Part shown: positions 43,878 to 52,102 of the stretch, in pieces
Position numbering within the stretch: the first letter of the stretch is position 1
How the letters are laid out: each line of letters opens with the position of its first letter
NCBI RefSeq assembly: GCF_017357825.1
Contig: NZ_CP046072.1
Span: 1,302,001-1,366,000 of the forward strand
Source: Sulfurimonas aquatica
GTDB taxonomy: Bacteria > Campylobacterota > Campylobacteria > Campylobacterales > Sulfurimonadaceae
Direction: 5' to 3'
DNA: 64,000 nt
The notes under the pieces: model-generated
What the model was told of the DNA's origin: nothing
The model's input: the letters and a program-made list of their open reading frames with translations, nothing else
Databases searched by the model: none
Translations under genes and position numbers: made by a program

Positions 43878-45658
43878 AAATTAAGATCATACTACTAGTA
43901 TTTGCATCAATCTGGTTAGGGCTATTAGTTAGAGTCTTTATTTTAAGTGTTGAGTCAAATCATATCTATTCAAAACTCTCTTTAAAAAATACTATAAGGC
44001 TAGAACATATTGCTCCTGTTCGTGGGGAGATAGTAGACATAAAAAATAGAGCGGTTGCTATAAATAAACTAGGATTTAAGATACAGCTAGCCCCACACCT
44101 CACAAGTAGAAAATCATCTCATAATCTAGATGAAGAGATAGATAAACTTTGCGCACTTCTTCCTTCCTTAGACAAAAAGAAAATAAAAAAGAGATATGCG
44201 AAGAAAGAGTCTTACTATAATCATAACTTTATCGACGTTGTCCATTTTATTGCATATGAGGAGATAATGCCTGTCTACTCAACGCTAAACTTGAGAGAAA
44301 ATGTTAAGATCATTCCTGCACCAAAACGCCACTATCCATATAAAAACATTGCTGCACACATGATAGGGTATGTATCGCGTGCGAATAAAAAAGATATTGA
44401 TGGAGATGCTCTGCTGGAGCTGTTAGGTAACACTGGTAAAACAGGTATTGAGAAATACTATAATAAATACCTTCAAGGTACAGCTGGTAAACGCCAAATA
44501 AAAGTTAATGCTAATAACGAAGAGATTAAGCAGCTTATGTATGAAAGTGCTGATGAGGATAAGAAACTCACTCTTAGTTTGGATATGGAACTTCAAACAT
44601 ATATAGCTGAACTATTCGGAGATAGGGTAGGTGCAGTTATAGTTATGGATGTTAATGGATCTGTTTTATCTGCAGGTAGTTTTCCTAACTATGATTTAAA
44701 TATCTTTGTTTCGGGTATGTCGCATGCTATGTATAATAAATTGTCATCAAGTTTGGATCACCCATTTACAAATAAGTTGATAAATGGTCTTTACCCTCCA
44801 GGCTCCACGATCAAACCAATGCTTGGACTGCTTTATATATCAACGGACTTAAGTAGTAAGTGGACAGTTGAGTGTAAGTCATCCCTTCCTTTAGGTGGAA
44901 GAATATTCAGATGTTGGAAAAAGCAGGGGCATGAGCATACCGATATCACAAAGGCTATAAGAGAGAGTTGCGATGATTATTTTTACAAGGGTAGCTTGAT
45001 CTTAGGGAATCAAAAGATGAGTATGGGACTTAAACGTTACGGACTTTCTAAAAAAACGGGCATTGATTTACCTAATGAGTTTATTGGTGTTGTTCCTTCA
45101 AAAGAGTGGAAAAGAGAGAAATACAATAGATCATGGAATATTGGGGAAACGGTAAACATGTCTATAGGGCAGGGTGATTTTTTAGTAACGCCACTTCAAA
45201 TAGCACAGCAGACTGCGCTTATGGCAACAGGTAAGCTTCCAACTCCTCATATTGCTAAAAAAATAGGTGATGAAGTTATCAAGCATGAGTTGCAAGATGT
45301 TTTAACAAAAGAAGAACTTAAAAATCTGCCTAAAATACAAAATGCTATGTACCATGTATGTAACAGAGCAAAAGGTACTGCAACTAACTACCTACACTCT
45401 AAAGTAAAGATCGCTGGAAAAACGGGAACGGCTCAGGTAATTGCCATTAAGCAAGATATAGAAAAAAGAAAATTAGAAAGAGAACTCTCCTACTACAATC
45501 GTTCGCATGCATGGTTTACAACATATGGACCATATAAAAATCCGCAGTACGTTGTCATGGCTATGATAGAACATGGTGGACATGGTGGGCATGCTGCTGG
45601 TTCGATTATATCGGATATATATAACAAGCTCTTAGAGCTTGGTTATATAAAAAAGTAA
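43874..45658 (+). CDS. mrdA: penicillin-binding protein 2 (transpeptidase)
   Basis: A 594-residue class B PBP for side-wall elongation. An N-terminal membrane helix (IILLVFASIWLGLLVRVFI) is followed by the dimerisation domain with the PVRGEIVDIKNR and HMIGYVSRANK segments. The transpeptidase motifs are SxxK (PGSTIKPM, about 312-319), SCD (RESCDDYFYKG) and KTG (AGKTGTAQ, about 514-521). The C-terminus ends in a GGHGGH run. The MreD-like gene upstream overlaps by four bases. It ends the block that began with mltD. Confidence 0.94.
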   Translation: MKIKIILLVFASIWLGLLVRVFILSVESNHIYSKLSLKNTIRLEHIAPVRGEIVDIKNRAVAINKLGFKIQLAPHLTSRKSSHNLDEEIDKLCALLPSLDKKKIKKRYAKKESYYNHNFIDVVHFIAYEEIMPVYSTLNLRENVKIIPAPKRHYPYKNIAAHMIGYVSRANKKDIDGDALLELLGNTGKTGIEKYYNKYLQGTAGKRQIKVNANNEEIKQLMYESADEDKKLTLSLDMELQTYIAELFGDRVGAVIVMDVNGSVLSAGSFPNYDLNIFVSGMSHAMYNKLSSSLDHPFTNKLINGLYPPGSTIKPMLGLLYISTDLSSKWTVECKSSLPLGGRIFRCWKKQGHEHTDITKAIRESCDDYFYKGSLILGNQKMSMGLKRYGLSKKTGIDLPNEFIGVVPSKEWKREKYNRSWNIGETVNMSIGQGDFLVTPLQIAQQTALMATGKLPTPHIAKKIGDEVIKHELQDVLTKEELKNLPKIQNAMYHVCNRAKGTATNYLHSKVKIAGKTGTAQVIAIKQDIEKRKLERELSYYNRSHAWFTTYGPYKNPQYVVMAMIEHGGHGGHAAGSIISDIYNKLLELGYIKK

Positions 45659-45661
45659 TTT

Positions 45662-46588
45662 TTATGCGAAAGAGTTTTGAATAAAAAGAGCAAGAATTAT
45701 TAGTAAAAATATACCGCCAGCTCTATTGTAGAGCTTGTTTGCTAGAATAAATAGCAGAGCTAATGATGCTGACACCATAATCAAAATATCAAACTTCGTA
45801 CTAGCAAGATCTACTAAAAGTGGATTAATCAATGAAGACGCACCTAAAACCATTGAAAAGTTTGCTACGTTTGAGCCAATTATATTTCCAATACCCATCT
45901 CGGCGTTTCCCTTTTTTACTGCTACTAACGAAACTACAAGCTCTGGAAGTGAAGTTCCAAGTGAGATTAAAAACAGACCTATAACCCATTCACTCACTTC
46001 AAGGCTACGCGCGATGTTTGTTCCGCTCTCGACAACAAAATTTGCCCCACCTATAGTCAATATAAATCCAACACTAAGTAAAGCTACTGTTTTGAGCCAG
46101 TTGAATTGTTTTGCTAAAGAAGTATCTATCTCTCCTTCTAGGTCTTCACGAGAACTTTTAAATAAAAAGATAAGGTATGAAGTCATTAAGAGTAAAAATA
46201 TCACACCATCTACTCGGCCAATAACTCCATCTTGAATCATAATGTAAAAAATTAATACGGGAACAATAACCCAAGCACTATCTTTTGAAAAGAGGTCTCT
46301 GTTTGGATTCATAGATTTAGCAAACATAAAAACTATACCAAGAACCATGGTTATGTTAAAAATAACGCTTCCAACTACATTCGCAACCGCCATATCGCTT
46401 TTACCATGTGATGAAGCCATCATTGAAGCTGCCATTTCAGGTAAAGAAGTACCAAAGGCAACTAAGGTGGCTCCAATGACAAAATGAGATATATTAAAAT
46501 GTAACGCTATTCTTTCTGATTCTTTAATAATGAAATCAGCCCCATATATAAGTGCCGCCATTGCAACTAAAAATATTATATAATCCAT
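45662..46588 (-). CDS. calcium/sodium exchanger (CaCA family)
   Basis: A 308-residue membrane protein with ten hydrophobic segments and the duplicated alpha-repeats: GATLVAFGTSLPEMAASM with VANVVGSVIFNITMVLG, and LFLISLGTSLPELVVSL with GNIIGSNVANFSMVLG. The acidic residues of both repeats, needed for Ca2+/Na+ binding, are present. It resembles YrbG-type exchangers, which may move Ca2+ outward. It converges with mrdA across three bases and follows ybeY. Confidence 0.93.
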   Translation of the reverse strand: MDYIIFLVAMAALIYGADFIIKESERIALHFNISHFVIGATLVAFGTSLPEMAASMMASSHGKSDMAVANVVGSVIFNITMVLGIVFMFAKSMNPNRDLFSKDSAWVIVPVLIFYIMIQDGVIGRVDGVIFLLLMTSYLIFLFKSSREDLEGEIDTSLAKQFNWLKTVALLSVGFILTIGGANFVVESGTNIARSLEVSEWVIGLFLISLGTSLPELVVSLVAVKKGNAEMGIGNIIGSNVANFSMVLGASSLINPLLVDLASTKFDILIMVSASLALLFILANKLYNRAGGIFLLIILALFIQNSFA

Positions 46589-46594
46589 CTATAT

Positions 46595-47014
46595 TTACCC
46601 TTGTGTTCTAATAATTAAACTACTAGGAAGATTAAACTTCTCTATAAGTCTTCTCTCTTCTTCTCTCATCTCGCCATTGTCAACTTCATGATCGTACCCA
46701 AGCAGATGTAAAAGACCATGTATATAGAGTAATGTAAACTCGCTTATATTGTCGTGAGCGAAATTTTTGGCACTCTCTTCTACAAAGTCTTTTGATATTA
46801 CTATGCTTCCAAGCGGACTCATAGGCATCTCTTCGTATGGAAAGCTTAATACATCGGTTGGTTTGTTGATATTTCTGTTGGTTAAGTTTATCTCTTGAAT
46901 CTCTTCATTTGTCGTTACGATGAGTTCAATGTCTTTATCTGTTAAAGAGTCTGTAATTTGAGAAAGAAGTATTTCATTCAGCTCAAGATTAGTTCTGTTG
47001 TCTAGTTCAATCAT
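46595..47014 (-). CDS. ybeY: endoribonuclease YbeY
   Basis: A 139-residue YbeY with the zinc-binding HGLLHLLGYDHE motif (three His) and the conserved N-terminal core EIQEINLTNRNINKPTDVLSFPYEE. It matures 16S rRNA 3' ends and takes part in ribosome quality control. It is at normal length and lies six bases upstream of the exchanger gene on the same strand, so the two are probably co-transcribed. Confidence 0.94.
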   Translation of the reverse strand: MIELDNRTNLELNEILLSQITDSLTDKDIELIVTTNEEIQEINLTNRNINKPTDVLSFPYEEMPMSPLGSIVISKDFVEESAKNFAHDNISEFTLLYIHGLLHLLGYDHEVDNGEMREEERRLIEKFNLPSSLIIRTQG

Positions 47015-47064
47015 GAGAGAAATTATATCGAATGAGGCTTATGATTTGTAAGGGTAGATAAAAT

Positions 47065-47238
47065 CTACCCAGTAATATTAATACTGTTGCCGATTCCCGT
47101 CTTTTGAGCTGTAACTTGTTTAGATTGCGTATCCACGCTCTCTAGGACTTTAAGTACTTGTTGCGCTTGAACGTCTTGTGCTTTCTTTTGTACTTCTACT
47201 CCGATTGCTGAAGTGTTGGTTGATGATGAAACATCCAT
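47065..47238 (-). CDS. 57-residue YjfB-like small protein
   Basis: A small gene with a strong ribosome binding site (GAGGAGTTTATT-ATG). It encodes a Gln/Ser/Val-rich helix (MDVSSSTNTSAIGVEV, then QAQQVLKVLESVDTQSKQV) ending in INITG. Its size, MDVS start and repeating QQ-helix resemble YjfB-type putative motility proteins, and it is like the 82-residue protein at 4720. It is read leftward with ybeY downstream, with a 50-base gap. The function is unproven. Confidence 0.55.
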   Translation of the reverse strand: MDVSSSTNTSAIGVEVQKKAQDVQAQQVLKVLESVDTQSKQVTAQKTGIGNSINITG

Positions 47239-47322
47239 AATAAACTCCTCGTTTCTTATATAGGAATATTTTAGTCTTTATTTCTTTTAATGTAGATTAA
47301 AAAAATATGTTAAAATCATATT

Positions 47323-48003
47323 ATGAAAAAAGAAAATATGAATAAAAAAGCGGTTTGTATAATGAGTGGCGGCATGGACTCAACTCTTAGCGCCTATATG
47401 ATGCAAGAAGAAGGGTATGAAATAGTTGCCGTACACTTTAATTATAATCAAAGAACGCAACAAAAAGAGCTTAGCTGTTTTGAGGCTGTTTGTGAAAAGT
47501 TAAACGTGAAAGAGAAGTACGTTCTTGATATGAGCTTTTTTAAAGATCTCGGAGCCTCGGCGTTAACTGACTCTACTATTGACGTTCCAACAACTGGAGT
47601 GGAAGATGGCGTTCCCGTAACCTATGTACCTTTTCGAAATGGAATTTTTTTAAGTATGGCGGCCGCTATTGCTGAAAAAGAGTCGGCGTCAGTTATTAGC
47701 ATAGGCGTAGTGGAAGAGGATAGCAGCGGTTATCCAGACTGTAGAGAATCATATATACTCTCTATGCAAAACGCGATAAACCTTGGAACAAAAGATGAGA
47801 CTAATATAGAGATTACAATGCCATTAGTTCGTTTAAAAAAATCACAAATAGTTCAAAAGTCTTTAGAGTTGTCCGTTCCACTAGAGTTAACATGGAGTTG
47901 CTATAAAAATGAGGAAAAAGCTTGCGGTGTTTGTGATAGCTGTAGGCTTCGACTAAATGGCTTTAAACTTGCTGGAGTTATAGACCCCATATCATATGAG
48001 TAA
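47323..48003 (+). CDS. queC: 7-cyano-7-deazaguanine synthase
   Basis: A 226-residue QueC with PP-loop SGGMDST (about 15-21), the VPFRNGIFLSMAAAIAE segment and a zinc-binding CGVCDSC near the C-terminus. It converts 7-carboxy-7-deazaguanine to preQ0 with ATP and ammonia for queuosine in tRNA. The start may be ATG 47323 or 47338 (MNKKAVC); neither has a good ribosome binding site. It overlaps the following metalloprotease by eight bases. Confidence 0.94.
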   Translation: MKKENMNKKAVCIMSGGMDSTLSAYMMQEEGYEIVAVHFNYNQRTQQKELSCFEAVCEKLNVKEKYVLDMSFFKDLGASALTDSTIDVPTTGVEDGVPVTYVPFRNGIFLSMAAAIAEKESASVISIGVVEEDSSGYPDCRESYILSMQNAINLGTKDETNIEITMPLVRLKKSQIVQKSLELSVPLELTWSCYKNEEKACGVCDSCRLRLNGFKLAGVIDPISYE

Positions 48004-48655
48004 AATAGAGTATAAAGAGTTTAATATTGAGTATGTTTACAATAAAAAACTCAAAAATAGTTATATAAGCGTTGAAGCAGATAAAAAAATAAGAGTAAAG
48101 AGTCCCATAAAGTCTCATCAATATGTATTAGAGCTTTTAAAAGAGAGAGAAGAGTGGATAAGAAAGCAGTTTCATAAGATTGAGCAACAGATATCTTTAA
48201 AGGTGAACTTAGAAGATGAAGTGGCTTTTTTTGGCGAGATATATAGCATTGACAGCGCAGAGACTAAATATTTAAGAGATAAACTAGAAAAAGTTAAACT
48301 TGATGATGAGAAAAAAACGCTCAAGTGTTATGATGATTTTTATAAGTATGTAGCTAAAGAGTACCTTAAAAGTAGGGCGGAGTATTTTAGTAAAGAGATG
48401 AACTTAGAGTATAGTGAACTTAAATATCGAAAGATGAAAAGTAGGTGGGGAAGCTGTAGCTCAAAAAAAGTCATTACGTTTAATAGTGAACTTATAAAAA
48501 TTGATAAGCGCTTAATCGACTATGTTGTAGTGCATGAGCTAGCACACCTAAGACATATGAATCATTCTAAAGAGTTTCATAACTTGGTGGATTTACATCT
48601 TGAGGGCTCATCCCAGCTTCGTAAAAAATTAAAAAACATAAGACTATTTGTTTAG
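47996..48655 (+). CDS. YgjP-type zinc metallopeptidase (M48/DUF45)
   Basis: A 219-residue DUF45/YgjP metalloprotease with the HELAHLRHMNHSKEFH zinc motif (HExxH at about 181-185) and a conserved MKSRWGSCSSKKVITFNSELIK stretch before it. It is cytoplasmic. Members act as minigluzincin-type proteases of uncertain substrate. It is coupled to queC by an eight-base overlap and converges with the glycoside hydrolase-like gene, sharing 12 bases. Confidence 0.9.
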   Translation: MSKIEYKEFNIEYVYNKKLKNSYISVEADKKIRVKSPIKSHQYVLELLKEREEWIRKQFHKIEQQISLKVNLEDEVAFFGEIYSIDSAETKYLRDKLEKVKLDDEKKTLKCYDDFYKYVAKEYLKSRAEYFSKEMNLEYSELKYRKMKSRWGSCSSKKVITFNSELIKIDKRLIDYVVVHELAHLRHMNHSKEFHNLVDLHLEGSSQLRKKLKNIRLFV

Positions 48656-49867
48656 ATACTTGACATGATATTTGCTAGATGGCGACCACATCATCCATCC
48701 ATTAGCGTCGATATTATCAGATGCACGAATCTGCTCTTGAATCTCAAACTTTTCATAAGGTCTACGTTTTCTCTTATAGTCCTTAAAGTACTGTAACCAA
48801 GGTCTTACCCGTTTTGTATCAATTCTCTCTTTAATGTTGCTAATACTTCTGTATATAACTTCATAAGGGTGATCGGCTGGATATTTAAAGTAAAAAGAAC
48901 CATTTGAAAACCCTGAAGGATAAAGCATAGGCGCTAAGTAGTCTGCATGATCAGATAGTGACTCTACCGTTTGACCAATGTTGTTGTCATCATCGCTCCA
49001 GCAGATATTTCCATAGGTGTTCACTGATATGAAAACACCATATTTTTTTAGTTTTAAAGATGCTGAGTCTAAAAAAGTCTCAAGTGCTTTAATACGATTT
49101 TCTTGCGTATTCTCTTTAGAATACTTTAAACCACTTTTTGCAGGAAAGCGGATATAGTCAAAGTTGATCTCATCAAAACCAACCTTTGCCGCTTCTTCAG
49201 CGATCCGAATAGTGTAGGCGTGTGAACGCTCGTCAAATGGGTCGACCCATGCCATATTGTCATGATTTCTCCATATACTATTATTGTCTTCGCGTTTAAT
49301 TGCATAGTCGGGGTTGTTTGATGCTTGGATTTCATCTTTGAAAACTACCACCCTTGCTATTGTATAGATATTTCTTTCTTTCATTGTTTTTATAAACTTT
49401 TGGATATTTCTATTTGTTCTATTCTTTTGGGCACCATAGGAGTTGGCTTCTTCAAAACTTGTTAAAAAAAGAGTTGAACCATACTCGTTTTTGACATCAG
49501 CTACAACGGCATTGGCTTCTGTCTTTTTTATAGCCTTAAGAAGATTTTTTAGTGTCTGCGAATTATTGCTAGCTCCCCAAAAAGTTAAGTAAAGAGCTTT
49601 GACATTTATCGGCTCTAGAAAAATTTTAGTTTTATACGCAGCAGTAGAAATTTTGAGGGGTTTATAACCACACGCTTTTATATTTAAAAAAGGCTCGCTG
49701 GTGTCTATTTTAAAATAACCATCCTTATTACTCTTGGAGCTCTTTACTGAGTCGTTAATGGTAGCGCTTGGTATAGGAAGCGAGCTATTTTTATCTACTA
49801 TGTAAGCATCATAAAAAGCGAAAGAGAGCGAGTGCACAAAAATAAAAAAGTATAAAAAATTATTCAA
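48644..49867 (-). CDS. exported glycoside hydrolase-like protein (DUF4015)
   Basis: A 407-residue protein with a leader (MNNFLYFFIFVHSLSFAFYDA), a small carboxypeptidase-regulatory-like beta domain (about 20-90) and a TIM-barrel-like domain from about 95. It has the DUF4015/GH13-like blocks VKNEYGSTLF, WVDPFDERSHAYTIRIAEEAA and GFDEINFDYIRFPAK, with acidic residues consistent with a glycosidase. The polysaccharide target is unknown; it may be periplasmic. It shares 12 bases with the metalloprotease end. Confidence 0.82.
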   Translation of the reverse strand: MNNFLYFFIFVHSLSFAFYDAYIVDKNSSLPIPSATINDSVKSSKSNKDGYFKIDTSEPFLNIKACGYKPLKISTAAYKTKIFLEPINVKALYLTFWGASNNSQTLKNLLKAIKKTEANAVVADVKNEYGSTLFLTSFEEANSYGAQKNRTNRNIQKFIKTMKERNIYTIARVVVFKDEIQASNNPDYAIKREDNNSIWRNHDNMAWVDPFDERSHAYTIRIAEEAAKVGFDEINFDYIRFPAKSGLKYSKENTQENRIKALETFLDSASLKLKKYGVFISVNTYGNICWSDDDNNIGQTVESLSDHADYLAPMLYPSGFSNGSFYFKYPADHPYEVIYRSISNIKERIDTKRVRPWLQYFKDYKRKRRPYEKFEIQEQIRASDNIDANGWMMWSPSSKYHVKYLNK

Positions 49868-49927
49868 ACAAAATCCATAATAGCAATATGCTATAAAGCA
49901 AGCAAAAAGTATACCTTACAACTAAAA

Positions 49928-51058
49928 TTAGCGTTTATCTAGAAAGCTTCCTAAGCTAACATCGCTCCACTCTTTTGAGAGCTTTAGGTACTTTGATGCA
50001 GATTCGTAAACTTCTGCAAAATCTTTACTCTTCGCACTTTGCTCAAGGATAACGTCTTGAAGAGCCTTCTTGCCTGCAGTATAGATATCATCAGGAAACT
50101 TTTGTATAGTAACGCCAAGTTCTTTTAGCTGACTTAGGGCAAAAATATTTTCTTTATGAAACTCAGAAGTCATGTTGGCGTTTAGTTCGTTTGAGCATAC
50201 TTCTATGATAGATTGATGCTCAAGTGCTAGTTTATTCCATGAGTGTTTATTAAAAGTAAGCTCTAAAACTGATCCAGGCTCATGCCATCCAGAGTAATAG
50301 TAAGGTGCAACTTTATAGAATCCCATTTTAATGTCAAGTGCAGGGCCTACCCATTCAGTTGCATCAATAACTCCGCGTTCAAGTGAAGTGTATATCTCAC
50401 CTGCTGGTAGAAGGATAGGGTTTACTCCCATTTTAGAAAAAACTTCGCCACCAAGACCAGGGATTCTCATCTTAAGTCCTTGCATATCCTCAAGGGAGTT
50501 AATGGGCTTTCTAAACCATCCTCCCATCTGTATGTTTGTGTTTCCACCTAAGAAAGGATGGAGATTATACTTCGCATATTTCTCTCGCCATAACTCCATT
50601 CCTCCACCAAAACTCATCCATGAATTTATCTCTTCAGATGTGAGACCAAAAGGCATACCGCTAAAAAGAGAGAAGGAAGCATTCTTTCCTTTCCAGTAGT
50701 ATGGTCCAGAGTGAAAAGCGTCAATCTGTCCGCTGCTTGTAGCATCAAAAACAGCTAGGGCAGGTACTAAAACATTTTTAGGGTAGATTTTAATTTCCAA
50801 AGTTCCACCACTGACATCCTTAACTCTTTGAGCGAACCTTTCAACACCTGTACCCATAATAGGGAAATGAGCAGGCCAGCTTGTTGCAAGAGTAATTATA
50901 GTTTTTTTATTTCTATTGATATTAATTCTTTTTGTGTCTGTGCTTTTGGTTGGATGTTTAGAGTAATCTATTGCTTGGCGATTACTTTCGTTACAGCTAT
51001 TTAACACTAAAACTGCAGAAGTTGAAACTGTTGTTGTTAAAAATGTTCTTCTATTCAT
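49928..51058 (-). CDS. TRAP-type solute-binding protein with Tat/lipo leader
   Basis: A 376-residue DctP-family substrate-binding protein: LATSWPAHFPIMGTGVERFAQRVKDVSGGTLEIKI at the start of the mature part and the WVGPALDIKMGFYKVAPYYYSG core. The leader has twin arginines (MNRRTFLTTT) and a cysteine (LNSCNES), so it is probably Tat-exported and perhaps lipid-anchored. It should bind an organic acid or amino-acid-like ligand, but no DctQ/DctM membrane subunits are nearby. Confidence 0.88.
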   Translation of the reverse strand: MNRRTFLTTTVSTSAVLVLNSCNESNRQAIDYSKHPTKSTDTKRININRNKKTIITLATSWPAHFPIMGTGVERFAQRVKDVSGGTLEIKIYPKNVLVPALAVFDATSSGQIDAFHSGPYYWKGKNASFSLFSGMPFGLTSEEINSWMSFGGGMELWREKYAKYNLHPFLGGNTNIQMGGWFRKPINSLEDMQGLKMRIPGLGGEVFSKMGVNPILLPAGEIYTSLERGVIDATEWVGPALDIKMGFYKVAPYYYSGWHEPGSVLELTFNKHSWNKLALEHQSIIEVCSNELNANMTSEFHKENIFALSQLKELGVTIQKFPDDIYTAGKKALQDVILEQSAKSKDFAEVYESASKYLKLSKEWSDVSLGSFLDKR

Positions 51059-51088
51059 ATTCTCTTCTTTAAAGTTTAGTCAGTAGCA

Positions 51089-52102
51089 CTATAAATCAAA
51101 TAGTGAAACTTCTGTTTGATTACTAATAGGTTTAGTAATCATTGCTTTGTCTACACCAAGGATTAAGGCAAAGTGAAAGTGACTACTCTTAAGTATTCTT
51201 AGTATGTCACTCTCGTTTTTATAGACTATTATAGTATTGATTTCATTTAGATTAACCCTCAAATTTGCATGTGAGTTAGGTATAAGGTAGATTATTTTGG
51301 CCCATGTCGCATTTCTTTGTAAAAAATTTATCTCTTGTTCAATGAAAGAGGTGTTTTTTTCAAAAATAAGAACTTTATCACTTGTTCCAAACTCTTTAAC
51401 TTCAAGCTTTTTATTTGTAAAAACTGCTTCGAAATGATCTATTTGGGAGAATTTTTTTAAACGGTAATGTATAGCCTCTTTTTTAAAAAGATGCAGAAGT
51501 ATCTCAAGATATGGCATAAAAAATGGAGATATTAGTTGTCTCTCATAAAATATATTGTTATAGATAAAAGATGTTTCAAAAAGTGTTTGTTCTATAATAT
51601 CAACATGTTGATAAGGATTTTGGGAAAGTTCTATAGTTCTAGCAAAGATATTTTTATCTATTAAAGTTGGACAAAAAAGTATTATAGAATCTTGTTCTAT
51701 ATTCCATAAACTTTTTACAATAGTTTTAATATTTCCAATAAGAGCAATAAAATTTGATTCCGTAATCACTTGCTGTGCAAGTTTAATTACAATCTCATTG
51801 CTTTCATAAACGGTAACATTCTTGTCTATTAATCTAAAACGCAGAAGCCTTTTTAATGCTTTTTCTAAGTTGTCAACTTTAATCCAAGCGATTTCATTGT
51901 CACTAATCTGTGTTGGTTTGTCAAAAATAATTCCATAAGCACCATTAAGTATAGCATCTGAAATCTCTTCTTCGTTAAAAGCGACAAAAAGGTCACCTCT
52001 TTTTATGTTTTTAGAATCAAATACTATATTTTCAAAATTATTTACAAATGGATTGTTAACAAGTTTTCCAAGTGTAAGTGCAAGAATATTCTCAAGTCTC
52101 AT
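51089..52102 (-). CDS. degenerate Mur ligase-like protein
   Basis: A 337-residue protein whose N-terminal domain (VFDSKNIKRGDLFVAFNEE, ILNGAYGIIFDKP) resembles the UDP-binding domain of MurE/MurF. The ATP P-loop expected next (GTNGKTT-like) reads ALIGNIKTIVKS and lacks the GKT/S, so catalysis is unlikely. The rest shows no conserved carbamylated Lys or C-terminal domain. A protein of this sort precedes metG in C. jejuni from memory. It may be a structural or regulatory paralogue. It overlaps the metG stop by four bases. Confidence 0.75.
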   Translation of the reverse strand: MRLENILALTLGKLVNNPFVNNFENIVFDSKNIKRGDLFVAFNEEEISDAILNGAYGIIFDKPTQISDNEIAWIKVDNLEKALKRLLRFRLIDKNVTVYESNEIVIKLAQQVITESNFIALIGNIKTIVKSLWNIEQDSIILFCPTLIDKNIFARTIELSQNPYQHVDIIEQTLFETSFIYNNIFYERQLISPFFMPYLEILLHLFKKEAIHYRLKKFSQIDHFEAVFTNKKLEVKEFGTSDKVLIFEKNTSFIEQEINFLQRNATWAKIIYLIPNSHANLRVNLNEINTIIVYKNESDILRILKSSHFHFALILGVDKAMITKPISNQTEVSLFDL

